A stretch of DNA of 64,000 bases, from assembly GCA_050084985.1 (NCBI GenBank), contig JBITNC010000001.1, positions 209,684,001 through 209,748,000 of the forward strand. Direction: 5' to 3'. Source of the DNA: Nageia nagi. Lineage: Eukaryota; Pinophyta. Positions 31,164 to 44,536 of this stretch are shown in pieces (positions within the stretch are counted from its first letter, which is position 1; the number at the start of each line of letters is the position of its first letter). Both the position numbers and the translations under genes were made by a program. Below the pieces are notes generated by a model that did no database searches, was not told the origin of the DNA, and saw only the letters and a list, made by a program, of their open reading frames with translations.

Positions 31164-32089
31164 TGTTATCCCAAAAAAGTAACTTATTAGCAAACAAATA
31201 AACTCACACTAAGCACAAATACAAGCTTTATTACTTTATGATATAACCTCAAATTACAAATTACAAATCAGTTGATCTATTTCCTTTCTTGAAGGGATTT
31301 TATAAATTTTAATGTTATAGGCCCCTTGGAGCTATTGTAGAGTCACCAATAATTAGTGTGAGTCACTAGCATTTACCTCTTATCACTAGCATCCAAATCT
31401 AGTCTCTGGCATTTTTGCAACTTAAAGTGGTATGATTAATTTTGTCACCTTTTTCCTTTAGTATAGTCTTTCTTATAGACTCTAAGTAACTTTTGGTTTG
31501 ATGTATTCTTATCTTTCCAAGATTTAGAACCTATGGATCCTACACACATGCTAAAATAGTACATCAAACATATCTTTGCTCATAAACATACATTGTATAT
31601 ATTAAAATAGGATATAATAACATGAAAACAAAGCAACCTTAAAACCTCAAAAATAATTTTGAATGCATTTTAGCATCATAAGTTTACTTTGAATAGGGTC
31701 CAATTTCCTCATATATTACACTAATATTTATAGTTTTTTAGGTTTATTAAACCCTATCCTTAGAAGGATACACTTGGGAGGTCAAACCTCATCTTAATCA
31801 AAAATAGTTCTATGGTTATGTGCACCATCATATCAAGGCTCATGACTCATAATTTTATCCCCAAGTTCAAGGAGAATATGAGCTTCATAGCTCACTCTCT
31901 TTTTGTTTTTAGATTTTTCACTTATAGATTTGTTGGTAACTTAGATCAAATGTCGATAATTGGACTTGCTCTTCAACGATTGAGAGCCAATCATTGGTAA
32001 TTTTTGTTAAATTTTATTTTTTACATTATACTTTTTTTTAATGCCTTTTTCATTTGATTTTTGAATGAGGGTTATTTTGGGTGTCTATA
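31164..32089 (-). repeat. G1 5' LTR
   Basis: About 926 bp. The minus strand begins TATAGACACCCAAAATAACCC, matching the G2 terminus TGTAGACACTCAAAATAAACC with decay, and ends GGGATAACA before the primer region. No partner LTR remains in the window. A small plus-strand open frame here (31812-32000) is not a gene. Confidence 0.75.
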
Positions 32090-32099
32090 CTATTGATAA

Positions 32100-32690
32100 C
32101 TAGGAGGATTAGCACTTGGTGATATTCATTTAAAATCCTATTTCAAAGGGATGTTAACCTTTATCACAACAATCCACTAATCATTATAGTCCATAAAACT
32201 ATATTTGCATCAAGCATCTTGTTAAATAATTTATGGGCCTTGTATATTATTCAAAATTTTGTATACATTTCTATTTGGGTGTTCACAACCACAACATTTG
32301 ATGAGAAGACTTTTTTAAGTACTCTTTGATTGTTGTTTATACCTTCTTTGAGAGCTCTCATTGCTATACATGTAATAATATTTGCAAAGGCTATAGATTT
32401 TGGCTTTACACCTAATAATTGCATCTATTTAAAATTCTTTAGAGGCTTTTATAAAACCCATTTTATGTATATCCTAGGATCATTATAGTCCATGATATTG
32501 TATCTCTTTGAGATATTTTATTAAATAATTCATGGACCCTTTCAATTTCTCTATATTATGCATATACACTAGATCATTTTAGTCCATAAAACTATATGTA
32601 CATCATGCATCTTGTCAAGGAATTCCATTAGGGATTTATGATCATGTATTTGTAATGGAAATTTCTTATGGTTCTATTGTAATTATTATA
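32100..32690 (-). pseudogene. PPR (pentatricopeptide repeat) gene relic, PLS type
   Basis: On the minus strand, with frame changes and stops, the sequence reads as consecutive PPR motifs. From 32690 downwards: LMEFLDKMHDVHIVLWTKMI, then VHELFNKISQRDTISWTIMI with LGYT.NGF. Next come a long-type repeat with GVKPKSIAFANIITCIAMRAL, NVVVVNTQIEMYTKF, and AHKLFNKMLDANIVLWTIM followed by ISG. This order of short and long repeats is typical of plant PLS-class PPR proteins, which bind organelle RNA and act in editing or processing. It has several stops and at least one frameshift and cannot be functional. It abuts the G1 LTR. Confidence 0.85.
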
Positions 32691-35356
32691 TTACTTATAT
32701 TTTATTCAATATTGTGTTTTTAGCCTACATAGAGGAAACATGTATGTTTTTTGGATTTTGAATTCCTAAATTACTAGTTCTAGGCTTCCAAAATAAATTT
32801 GGTACACTGTAGATGAGTAAAATAGAAATGATATTCCATGTCTTTAGATGCATTTACTAAATTAAGATACTTATCACATATTTTTAGATGCTAAAAATAA
32901 AGAAAAAGAAGTATCTCTTCCCCATAGTCCTTTGTCTAATCCTATTACTAAGATTAGTAGATTTTTATTTATCATGATTTAAATATTCTTAAAACACTTG
33001 GTTTATATATATAATCATTTCTATGAAAGGTTTAAAAGAATACAAAGAGAGAGAAGTAGCTCACTTGCAAGCTTGAAAAAATATAAGTCCAACTTTTGGT
33101 TGTTATCACATGATTGTATCAAGTTTTATTAGCATTGCTATCTCTAAAACTCTTTATGCTCTATTTAGATGTCATGCATGACCAATAAGGTCAACCATAT
33201 ATGTATAGTTTTTCATAAGAGTACTTGTAAAGGTTATTGAGATTGATTTGAAATCAATTAATTTTATTTTTTAAAAATATTTGAGGGGCTCCATATATAA
33301 ATGAGAATTACATTTTTTTTTGAAAATATGAATCATAAGATGATGATTATAAACTTCCCTTTAATTACATATTATGGTGATTGAAAATAATCATATCATT
33401 TTCAATTGTAATTCATTTTTAAGTTTGATATAAAATGATGATTATTAACCATCCTAGAAATACATAATATGATAGTTATTAACCAACATTGTATACTAAT
33501 ACTAAGGTGATTTTGGAGGTGGTTATTAACCATCATCTTTTCTCCTAACTTTTTTATGATACCCTCATCTATAATGGACAAAAACCAACCATGAAAGACT
33601 TACAAGGGTGGGTTAGAACCACCGTTGAATCCCAATTTTGGTATAGTGAGGTAATGATGGTAGAGGTTGATTTGATGAAGTTTATATTATGAATGAATAT
33701 GATGAAATACTTGGATTAAATGATGTAGGGGGAAATGATATAGAATATTATTATGAAATGGACAAATATGATGGAATATGTTGGGAGGATATAGAGGAAA
33801 GTGGTTGATAATGAATAATGGTATGAGTGAAAGATTAAGAAGTTGAAAAATATGATTGATTATTATGATATTTTGAATATATGGTTGGTTGATGATGGAA
33901 TATTTGGTGTGGATATGATTCAAGTTATAAGAGATGTGAAGGAAATTTAGGTTATGATGAATATAGTGAGGGATGATTTGAATATGATTAAATTGATAAT
34001 GGGAATGGTGAAGGATTTCTATATGAAATATCATATATGTGTGATACATTATACATGAGATAGGATGTTGGGGTGGGATAGGATGGGAGGGATATTGATA
34101 TATGATTTTGATTCAAGACTTATGATCAATATTTTGCTTTTTAGTGTATGATAGATAGAAATGAGATATCATTTTATAAATTTAGGTGGGATTATAGAAT
34201 GTAGGGAAATTTTAGGAAAAAAAATATTTAACAAAAACAAACTCAAAATTTTGATTTCATCTAGAAAACACACAATCAAGTACTCACATATAAAATGTAA
34301 ATATTTTATGTGAAGCTTAAATATTTTATTTTGCAATAATTTAATGATTTATTTGGCTAAAAATATATGTTAGTCAAGTGTTTAAGGTAAAGATAGGAAA
34401 TATAATATGGGTTTATGATGCTTTCATAAACATCCTCTTGTATTCAATTTTGTAATGTATGTAGACTATTGTATATGGATCATTCTCATAACCACATGCA
34501 ATTACCCATGATCCAAAGGATGGTAAGGATCCCCTTAGGTCTAACTAAACCAACTAGTAGATGAAATGTGATGGCTAAAGGATTCATATAGATGGTTTTA
34601 ATTAAGGTATCTATGTAAGTCCTTTACATAGTTAAGGTACTATGATTCTTGATTTCATGTGTTAGGTGAATAGTTTAAACATTACCCTTGCAGTGCCTAC
34701 CCCCTAGTATCATCACCTACAATCACTAGTTTAGGGATTTTAGTATTGAAAAATCTCTTTTTTTCATTATTTTAAGTCATCCAAAATAATGGCTCCTAGC
34801 CCTAAGAGATGGTTATATTGGTGATGAAATCCAAATATAACCTATTTCATTAGTGATAAAATCTATTCAATTTCTTATTTATGGTTTCTATTTGTGAAGT
34901 AAAGCTCTTTATGATGAAATCCAAGTAGCTCTTCATGTTTATGCAAGTAAAAAATATACACACATATTATATATCCTTTGATAATGAATTATTCTAAATA
35001 TCCTTCCTCATATTAGTATGAAAATATAATTACTTATCTAAATATACTATGAAATAACCTTACAAGTAAAGTATACAATCTCACCTTATGATAATCATTT
35101 ACAAGTTGCAAATGACATCTACTTGTTATAAAAGATGAATGAAAATTAAAATTTAATATGTAATAAAAATAAAAAACATGTAAAAATATATTTAAGTAGT
35201 TCACATAATCAATAGCAAAAAATAGAGAATAACATCACATAAAAATATCATTTTAACCACATTAAAACCAAGCAATTTGTAATCTAAATATATTAATTTT
35301 TGTAAAATAAAGTATAATAATGACTCCTTGAGCATAGTTTTGGCTCTTAGAAAAAA
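32691..35356. other. Unclassified AT-rich interval
   Basis: About 2.7 kb with no gene I recognise. Between roughly 33300 and 33550 a GGTTATTAACCATCAT-like palindromic string recurs. From about 33640 to 34080 the plus strand is strongly depleted in C and rich in GATGAAT/GAATATGATG words; the minus-strand open frame there (His/Ile-rich) is a by-product of this composition. 34400-35100 resembles retroelement leader sequence, but no landmark is firm. Confidence 0.5.
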
Positions 35357-36662
35357 TGTTAAATTAACATTTCATATCATTCCCCTTGCATATTTAACCT
35401 TTATATCAAAGAATAAGATGAGTATATATCTATTAATTATTTTAAACATGACTTTCAATGGAATTTAGAGGTAGGCAATTTGAAATAATTTTAACCCATC
35501 TACAATTGAAGTCTTATTGGCCATAATCTAATTAGATCTTCCTTGGATGCACATACATAGATTCCCATTCCTTTTTGATAGATTTTATTTATCTTTTTCC
35601 TAATTCTTTGAGTGTACTATGATGCATCAAATCTCTTAAAGTCTTAGACACTCCATTTTATTCTTTCTATAAATAAGTACTCTATTTCCCATTATAAGTA
35701 AGTAGGAGAGAATATTATAATGTTATTATACCAAATGAGTGCTCATAGTATAAAACATTTCACTTTCTTTATAACTCCTTATTTCTATTTTCTTCATATG
35801 ATTGAGTGATTATGTATGAGTCTATGTCTTTGTGTGGGCATCTTGAAGTAGGTCTGAGTTCCTTTAGAGAATTATTGGACCTATATCTTTAATATAGAAC
35901 ATATTTCAGAATTCCCAAGAGCTTTCCTTACTCATGAAATGCATTTTGGTGCTTTATCATACTATGTCATTCCTTGTTATTCCTTACAAAGCCTTACCAC
36001 TTTATGTTAATACATTTTCTAATGTCATTACTCTTGTTGTTCAATATTCAATATCTTATTCCTTTACTATCACTCCTAATATCTTCTACTGATGTTATCT
36101 ATCTTTTTCACTTAAAATCATATGCATTTCCTTCACTCTAGGTCCCTTTAATGATTTTTCTAACATCATCTACATTACCAACTAGAAATTAGTATTTTTT
36201 ATCTTTTTGCATCATATTCAAACTTGATGTCAATGCTATTTTATGATTTCAATAAATCTATTATTGATATCACCAATCAAAAAGTGCAACAATGCCACTT
36301 TTCTTCTTTACTATAGTCTAAAATAATTCTTGCTAATATCACTACATAGAAAGTACAACATACTATTTTTCCTTATGCTACACTATGGTAACACTTTGAT
36401 TTATTTTATCCTTATAAAAGTGCAATTTTCTAACATTGCATCATGTCTATTTTTTTTACTAACATCATAATCTCAAAAGTATGACATTACTTCTTTTACC
36501 CTTTCCTACATCACACCAAAGCTTCTATTGATATCATGAGTCTTAGAGTTTAAAATATATCACTTACATTATTCTAACTATAACAACTCCATATTTAACC
36601 ATGAATACTTGAGAGTTTATCATTAAAATCCTTTTTTTGACCATGAAAACTCAAATTCTTCA
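35357..36662 (+). repeat. C2 5' LTR
   Basis: Begins near TGTTAAATTAACATTTC (start approximate) and ends AAATTCTTCA at 36662. Shared blocks with the 3' LTR include CATAATCTAATTAGAT (35522 and 40810), ATCAAATCTCTTAAAGTC (35627 and 40888) and ATTATAAGTAAGTAGGA. The second half matches 57291-58272 (for example CAATACCTTATTCCTTTA-like). The LTR end resembles that of C1 (TTCA, then AT, then TGGTAT). Confidence 0.8.
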
Positions 36663-36664
36663 AT

Positions 36665-36676
36665 TGGTATTTGACC
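36665..36676 (+). promoter_or_regulatory. C2 primer-binding site, decayed
   Basis: TGGTATTTGACC occupies the place of TGGTATCAGAGC, two bases after the LTR end. Confidence 0.65.
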
Positions 36677-36696
36677 ATTGAGATCTATTGGGTTAA

Positions 36697-39600
36697 ATGG
36701 ATCCTAAGAATAAAATTATGTTGTTACAAATACTTATATTTATTTATGAATACTTTGAGTATTGGATCATTAGAATAATAAATTTTCTCATCTCTCAATA
36801 CTTGTGGACTCTTATTGCCTAATGTTATACATAAGTAGATGTAGTGGTATTTGTACTACTAGTAAATGCAAAAAAAGAGATTTCGAAAACCTAGAAGAAG
36901 GATGCTAAAACCCTATTTACTTTACAAATAGAGATATATGTTTTAATATTCCCCAATATTCTATAATAAAAAGTTATAAAAGATGATTGGGATACATTAG
37001 ATATGTTTTAGAAGGTATCCTCCAAGGTTAGAGTATCCAAGCTATAGATGCTCTAGAAAGACTTTGAATCTCTCAAAATAGATGATGGAGATATCATTAA
37101 AGTCTTTATAATAGGGTTTAAAACCTAGTTAGTGTCATTCATTCTCATCATGAGATTTTTGATGACATCTAGATTATTTAAAACATTCTTACAATCCTTC
37201 CTTTATAGTTTTATCCTATCACCATTGTAATAAAGGAGTCTAAGGACTTGTCCCAACTCACTCTAATTGAGTTGCTAGAAGCTCACATACTTATGAGTAA
37301 AGGTTTAAAATTAAGTTTGAGGATCTTGATCAATATTTGTAAGGCAATATTATAATGAATAATCATACCTCCACTTCCTCTAGTTTGAACTCTTATTCTA
37401 GAGGTTGCAATAGAGGTCATGATTGAGGAAGAGGCCACTCAAAAGGTCACAAGTAGGGATTAGACTTATGATATTATGAATTTTTCAAAAATATGTCACA
37501 TGAGATAATAATATTTTAAAAATAATAAAAAATAGAAATCTTATTTTAATAAATAATCTGTGGATATCAAATTATTTTTAATAATAACTATGAAGTTGTT
37601 AATGATTAGATTTTGTACCTAGAAACAACTATTCTCATCATATGACCAAAAATAAGAACCTATTTATATAACTTAAAGAGAATATCTTAAAAAAATTCAA
37701 GTTTATCAATAATAATTAGGTTAGTATCTATGAAGGGGTTCAATTTATTTTAAATAAAAGACTAGTAAGATCATAAATATACATGATACATTATATATTC
37801 TAGGGATAAAGCATAATATATTAAGCATTGGTCAACTATGTATGAAGAACTACATGAGAGTATTTAAGGAGAAGAACTGTACCATTATATATGAGATAAA
37901 TTGCTAAGAAATTACCACTATTCTCATGTTTGAGAATATAATGTATATACTCAAGATGCATTAGGTGGTAATTAAATATCTAAAGATAACCCTTTATTTG
38001 ACATGGCTATGGCATAAGTAATTCAACCATATCAACTTCAACTAATTATGGGGAATGTAAAAGCTCATGTGAGGTCTAATTCCCTTATCCAATCCATTAG
38101 ATACTATATTTAAGACTTGAGTTTTTAAAAAATAGCTTTGCAACAAGTTTTTCACCCCCCAACATCAAACCAAGGCACCCCTAGATTTGGTGCACACTAA
38201 TATATATGATTGTATAAAGATTCCCAACATGGATACTTATATGTATATACTCATTTTCATTAGTGATCATTCTTAAATTAGTTGGTTCTATTTATTACAA
38301 GAAAAGTTAGATATTTTTGATTACTTTATCAAATTTAAATAACTAGAAGAGAAGTAGTTCAACTATAGTCTTTAGAAGTTCCAAACTAACTAGGGAGATC
38401 AATTCACTTATAATAATTTCAATGACTACTAATAAATATACGATAAAGAAATAGTTCACTATGATATAAACTCATCAATGGAATGGAATAGCTAAATGGA
38501 AGAATTAGATGATTATTGAAATGACTCAATACATGCTCAAGGAGATGGGAATGGAAAATAAATTATATATAGTACTTTGTTTATACAATTTTTTATATTT
38601 TAAATAATTTCCCCACTAAAATCATATATGATTCAACACTTTATGAGCCTCAGTTTGAAAATAAATCAAGTATCTCACCTGAGGATCTTTATATCTACAT
38701 GGTGCATGCATGTTCCTAAGGAGAATAGGAAGAAATTAAATGAAAAATTTATCAAATGTATCTTTGTAGGATACTATGATTATTCCAAATCCTACAAGTC
38801 TTATGATCTAATTTTTAGTAAGCTATATATCACCTAATATATGATATTTAATGAAGGGGTACATATTCAAAGGAATTTGATGCATCCAAACTTACTTTGA
38901 AGTTTGAATACTCTAATTCTATGAAGTTGATTGAGACAACACAACCTTCCATCCTATAGCTTCCCACTCTACCAATGGCTCCAAATACTTATAGGAATAG
39001 AGTTTCTTACTATCATTCCCAATCTCAAATGTTGTATGAATATTTCACCAAGAGAGTAACTTAATAATAATCAAGTGCATGTGATCATATCACCAACTAT
39101 GCCTTGATGTCTTCTTTCCTAATTGAACCTTCAAACTTTTAAGAATCCATAATCATTGAATATTAGAAACATGTCATGGAAGATGAAATCAATTAGATCT
39201 AGAATAATAATTCTTTGGATCTTATCCCTTATCCAAAGAATAATAATATCATATGAGTCAAATGTATATATAATCTAAAGAATAATGTTGATGGTAACAT
39301 TACAAAATATAAAGCTCAACTACTTTTTAAGGGTTATATTTGGAAATAAGGCATTTAATATGAAGAGATATTTACACCTATTTCCCACCTTGAGAGTATC
39401 CATTTTCTTCTTTCTTTAGCTTCTTATTTTGGTATGGTAGTATACCAAATGTATGTCAAGTCTAGCTTCTTGAATAGAGGCTTAGAAGAAAAAATCTATA
39501 TGAATCAACCCTAAGTATTCAACATATCTATCCATGAGGAAAAATTATACCTATTCAAGAAATCTCTTTATGGGCTTAAGTAATCCCCCTACACTTAGTA

Positions 39601-40645
39601 GTCCTATATTGGCACCTACTTCCATCAAAATGGCTATCAAAAATGTGCTTTATGGAAGCCATATTATACATAAAGGTATTTAGATCTAACTATATAATAA
39701 TTTATCTCTATATTAATGATATTATTTTTATGAGTAATTCCTCTTAAATATTACAATAATTTAAGACTACCATGGTCAATGACTTTGACATGAGTGATAT
39801 GGATGACATGCAATACTTTTTGGGCATGGAAGTTTAATAATCATCCAATGAAATATTCATTACTTAAACCAAATATTTTGATGATATGCTTGCTATATTT
39901 TCCATTATGGATTGAAAATCTATTGGTACCCTTATGGTTCCAGGTTATAAATTGATCAAGGATGATTCTACTCCTCTAGTTAATGCAACCCTATATATGT
40001 CACTTATAGATAGTCTAATGTATATCATAGCTAACTAGCCTAATATAATATTTTAAATCATTATAGTATCTAGATTTATCCATTATCCATATCAATATTA
40101 ATGGAATGGAACTAAAAGGATACTTTTTAATGTATCCAACACTAAATCTTTTAGACTTTAGTATAGATATATTGACTCTAAGACTTTGGAGGCTTATACA
40201 TATGCTAATTAGGCTAAAATCCTATATGATAAGAACACCTTAAGGTATGTATTCTTATTTAGTGAATCCCTCACATCCTATATCAATAATAAGAAATAAA
40301 TAATTACTCATTTCAATGTTGAAGAAAAATATATGGCTTCCTCCTTTGCTTATACTCAATCCATTTAGATGGCTCAAAATTTTAAGGATTTGGGAATGGA
40401 ACTCCCATAACCCATTCCCATACATTATAAAATCAATACCATTTCCATGAGCAATAATTTTGTGTTTCATAGTAGGAAAAATAACATAGATATCAACACC
40501 ATTTTATGAGAGACTTGGTGAATGAAAATTCCTTGAATTCAAGTATTATCCTTCTGATAACCAACTAGCAAATATATTCACCAAAGCATTACCAAAGGAT
40601 TAATTCCTTAATATCTAGAACTATATTGGAATTCACTCCATTCAC
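36697..40645 (+). pseudogene. C2 Copia gag-pol, heavily degraded
   Basis: Gag starts at ATG 36697 (MDPKNKIMLL) and is readable in pieces to about 37450, ending in a Gly/Arg-rich stretch. Integrase pieces appear at 38150-38560 (LDLVHTNIYD; then QWNGIAKWKN, a decayed GVAERKN site) and the integrase tail at 38628-38837 (KCIFVGYYDYSKSYK). Reverse transcriptase is readable at 39200-39800: KYKAQLLFKG, YEEIFTPISH, KSLYGLK, and the catalytic site altered to YIND at about 39711. RNase H lies near 40150-40600 (VEEKYMASSFAYTQSI). Stops occur every few dozen codons. The order matches Copia. Confidence 0.8.
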
Positions 40646-40658
40646 ACTAAGGGGAGAA
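40646..40658 (+). promoter_or_regulatory. C2 polypurine tract
   Basis: ACTAAGGGGAGAA directly before the 3' LTR start TGAATGAA (40659). Confidence 0.7.
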
Positions 40659-41299
40659 TGAATGAATTTAATATTCCATAATTTTCATTCTTTTTTGGAT
40701 GCATATTTCATATGTAGATATATCCTCTAATGCTTACTACATGACAAATTGATTCTTCACCTATTGGTATTTATTTTCTTTTTAGGATTGTAGTTGAGAT
40801 ATAAATTCTCATAATCTAATTAGATAATACTTGAATTGATATTATGATAAATTTCATTTATACTTTTCCTAATATTCTAAGTAGACTATGATCCATCAAA
40901 TCTCTTAAAGTCTCAAATACTCCATTTTCTTCTTTCTATAAGTAGGGACTTCATTTCCTATTATAAGTAAGTAGGAAAGAATATTATAATGTAATGCTAT
41001 CATTTTGAGCACTCATAATAGGAAATATTTAATTTTCTCTATAAATCCTTATTTTTATTCTCTTTATGTAGTTAAGTGATTATGTATGACTCTACATCTC
41101 TATGAAATAATCTTGAAGCTAGTTTGAGACCCTTAAGAGAATTATTGGATATAAATATTTAAGAAATAACATATTTTAGGACTTTTAAGAGAATTCCTTA
41201 CTCATAAAACATATTTTTGTGCTTTTCCATACTATGTCATGCTATGTCATGCTTTTCATGACATACCTTTGTATGTATTAAAAAGTATTATTACATTGT
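40659..41299 (+). repeat. C2 3' LTR, proximal part
   Basis: Matches the first half of the 5' LTR up to TATGTCATGC and a short AT-rich run, then stops at the G4 LTR (41300). Continues at 57288. Confidence 0.8.
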
Positions 41300-41929
41300 T
41301 GTAGATTAAAAATAATGCATAAATAATAAATCAAAGTGTTATTCTTCTACAATATAATATTGAAGCATATATCAAAAGTATGATATCAAAAAAGCATGAT
41401 AAATAAGGTAACTTTGTCAAATCCACATCCAAATAAAATAATAGGAATGACACATCAATTGTAATATCATACTATAATAAAAGAATGCAACTAACAACCT
41501 TAGATCACATTGGTAATGGCTTGAAAGATACAGATCCAAAAATAGAAATTGAAATATGTAAGAGAAAGATGAAGGATGTAATAAATATAATAGGTGGTGT
41601 TACAAAATACCTTTATTTTATCATATCAACTAATATTACATGTTATAATTTCTCTCTCTTGATATTTACCTATATTTATTGATGTCTTTTATGTTGCCTT
41701 TAATATTCTTTAATAGTAATATTTTGATCCTCTTTGATTCTTTGGATCATTGCACATTACATTATTTGTAGTGTCTTTGTTGATATTTGATACCTTTTAT
41801 ATTTATGCCATGGTCTATTACATTGATTACATTGCCTTAGGTATAGTTTAATCCTCTTTATAATAAATATTCTTTGATGCTATAAAATGAATTATTTAAT
41901 AAATAATAATTTATTTTTATGCATCTACA
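41300..41929 (-). repeat. G4 3' LTR
   Basis: 630 bp; on the plus strand it starts TGTAGATTAAAAATAATGC and ends GCATCTACA. The adjacent TTTTCCCCCTTTTT (41930-41943) is, on the minus strand, the polypurine tract AAAAAGGGGGAAAA. Confidence 0.9.
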
Positions 41930-42859
41930 TTTTCCCCCTTTTTGGTGGTGTGATTGAAAAAAATGATAGTACATATCCAAATAAGAAGTATAGAAGAAAG
42001 TTTTTGAAATCTCCATCCTATTTTGTGCCCTTTTGGCTTGGTTTCCCTATGATAGCTCCTTGAGTGGTGCAACTAAGATAAAACCTAAAGAACTACATCC
42101 TTTTTCCTCTTACACTACTCAACCATGAATCTAGTTTTCCCTTCATTTTTGATACTCAAAAATCTAATGCTCTTACATCCATGCCTTGATATAGAAGTGA
42201 TCCATTCATTTTAGATCTAAGTTTACTGATGTGAACATCATTGATAATATATAGACAATATAGAATGTAGTTAACAACATCAATTCTAATTTATTTGCTT
42301 TTGTTCTTTTGATGTAGGTACCTATAAAAAGTGTTAGATATACCCTACATGAAAATATTTTGGATACACATTGAGTTGTATCATCCATAAATGATGAATC
42401 AATTTTAGCAATCTACTTATGACTTAATCACCAATTTGTCTTTTAAGTGAGTGAACTCTTACTAGCCATAACATTGGCTATTGGTGATCATGCATTTTAT
42501 GTCTATGACCTTGAGATATTATGATTTTTATGGTACAAAGAAAAATCATATGGATACATAATAAAGTGTATCATTCATTGAATATGAGTCAATATTAATA
42601 TCTTGCTCATAACTATATCACTAATTTAACTTTTAAGTGAGTGAACTCTCACTAGCCATATTGATGGCCATCATTGACCTAGCATTTTTATGTCCATGGA
42701 TCAAAGATATTATACTATATTTTTTTCCCTATGTTGATGATGGTGTACAAATAGTAATGTATGCCATTAATATCATCTTAACAATCAAATAAATTGTAAA
42801 AATAAAAATAAAACATAAAATGCATGCACCTTGCATGAGATATGTATTATTTTATAAGG

Positions 42860-43291
42860 TACAAAGTCATAATTTTAGCTTGTAAGCTTCTAATATTATT
42901 GCATAAATGAAAATAAATGGGCCTATTCCATTTGGTTCAAACTTTCCTTTTACTTCATAATTTGTAGTTATTTTGTTGTTGTTTTCTTTAAACACCAAGT
43001 CTCCTATTTTGAATTCCTTTGATTTGATCTTCTTGCCAAATACCCTCTTTAGCTTTGCATGATATGATTTTTTATGCTTAATTGTTTTGATTCTCTTTTC
43101 ATTGAGTGCTTTTAGCTATTGTAATCTATCTTTCCTTGCTTCTTCATTTGATATATCTTCTTGTAGTGAAATACTCAAAGATGATAGCTCCAACTCTAAT
43201 CATACAACAACTTCATCTCTATAAACTAATGAAAATGGTGTTGCCCCTATGGCTTTTCTAATACTTATTCTATATACCCAAAGTGTATATG
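42860..43291 (-). pseudogene. G4 integrase, C-terminal part
   Basis: Minus-strand sequence reads as the Gypsy integrase C-terminal domain, for example a KGKFEPNGIGPF-like stretch, and matches the G3 counterpart at 44537-44845. It is interrupted at 43292 by the G3 insertion and resumes at 51307. No intact frame remains. Confidence 0.7.
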
Positions 43292-43296
43292 GTAAC

Positions 43297-43725
43297 TATA
43301 GACTAAAAATAATGCATAAATTATAAATTGATGCACCATTTTGCTACAATATGTAATTGAAGCATATATGAGAAATATGATATTAAACAAACATAATAAT
43401 CAATATACCTTCATCACATTCACATCAACATGAAATAATAGAAACATTCATCAATCACCATAATGCATCATAATAAATGCACATTTCCAATTATCTATGC
43501 ATCATGTAGTTAACTACATAAGATAAGTAGATATACAAATGGAATAAAAGATATGCAATAGCAAGGTGAAGGGTTTAATAGATCTATGCAAAGGTGGTGT
43601 TACAAAATACCATTATTGGTAGGATAGAGTGATATTACATATTTTGGTGTCTTTCTCTTGATATGTATTGATATCCTCACATGATGTCATTTGTGTTACC
43701 TTTGATATTCTTTTATAATAATGTC
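43297..43725 (-). repeat. G3 3' LTR, truncated
   Basis: Plus strand starts TATAGACTAAAAATAATGC (TG decayed to TA). It follows 50667-51090 closely, then jumps near AATGTCTTGAAGAGG to sequence that matches G4 internal DNA at about 42100. Roughly 0.2 kb of LTR and some adjacent internal sequence are deleted. Confidence 0.8.
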
Positions 43726-44536
43726 TTGAAGAGGTTATTTTTCCCCTTGCACTATTCATCCATGAATCTAGTTGTTCCTTCATTTTTGTTGCTCAAGAAG
43801 ATAATTCATTCACATCCATTCCTTAATACAAAAGAGGTTGCTTGATTTATTATGTAAATATCATTGATTTGCTTATCATTGATGGTGTATAAATAATTAG
43901 CCTTCCATTTGATGGTGTGAGTTCTACATCATTTTTTGATCTTATTTTGGTGTAGATACCTACAAAAGTTATTAGATAAACATTGCATAAAAATATTTTG
44001 GATACTTAGTGAGTTTCATCATCTATTCATGATGATACAATGTCAGAAAGCTACATATGGTTGCATCACTTATTTTTATTTTAAGTGAGTGAAGTCTCAC
44101 TAGTCATATCAATGGTCATGCATTTTATATCCATAACCTTGAGATATTATTCTTCGTATGGTTCAAAAAAATAATAATGTGGATACATAGTAAGTTGCAT
44201 TATTCATTAATGATGAATCAATGTCCACATCTTGCTTATGGCTACATCATCAATTTATCTTTTTAAGTGAGTGAACTCTCACTAGCCATATCATTGGTCA
44301 TCGATGACCTAGCATTTTATGTCCATGGTCCACAGACATTATACAGTCATTAATTTTTTTTCTTTTTTATTTATTTATTTTATGAACACATGTAGTCAAT
44401 GATGTGTAGATAATATATGCACACCATTTTTTATATGAAAATAAGATAATAAAGTACAAAAATAAAAATAAAAACTAAAAATACATGTACCTTATGTAGA
44501 ATATTTGTTATTTTACAAGGTATGAAGCCATTGTAT

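Larger units (their letters stand above)
3391..32089 (-). mobile_element. G1: Ty3/Gypsy element, split by G2
   Basis: A minus-strand Gypsy. From its 5' end it has an LTR (32089-31164), primer site, a 1.8-kb leader, and gag starting at 29340. The G2 insertion interrupts it (27844-5629), then the rest of gag, a zinc finger and protease follow (5628-3391). Reverse transcriptase, integrase and the 3' LTR are absent; C0 begins where they would be. The LTR terminus, primer region and leader repeats match G2, so G1 and G2 are relatives. The two flanks of G2 do not show a simple target duplication but share a roughly 50-base similar stretch (5575-5628 and 27890-27940). Confidence 0.75.
42446..44283. 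repeat. Four AGTGAG-tgaa-CTCACT hairpins in the 3' regions of G4 and G3
   Basis: Small inverted repeats AGTGAGTGAACTCTCACT occur at 42446-42463 and 42636-42653 (G4), and at 44084-44101 and 44266-44283 (G3). Each lies in a longer repeat of about 180-190 bases that also contains ACTAGCCATA, a GGTCAT...CATTTTATGTCCATG stretch and GATATTAT. The repeats lie between integrase and the 3' LTR in both elements, so they predate the split of the two copies. The interval includes the end of G4 integrase and the G3 LTR. Confidence 0.75.

Noticed and set aside
33687-34049. Minus-strand open frame of 120 codons
   Set aside because: His/Ile-rich low complexity that follows from C depletion of the plus strand; no motif or start context.
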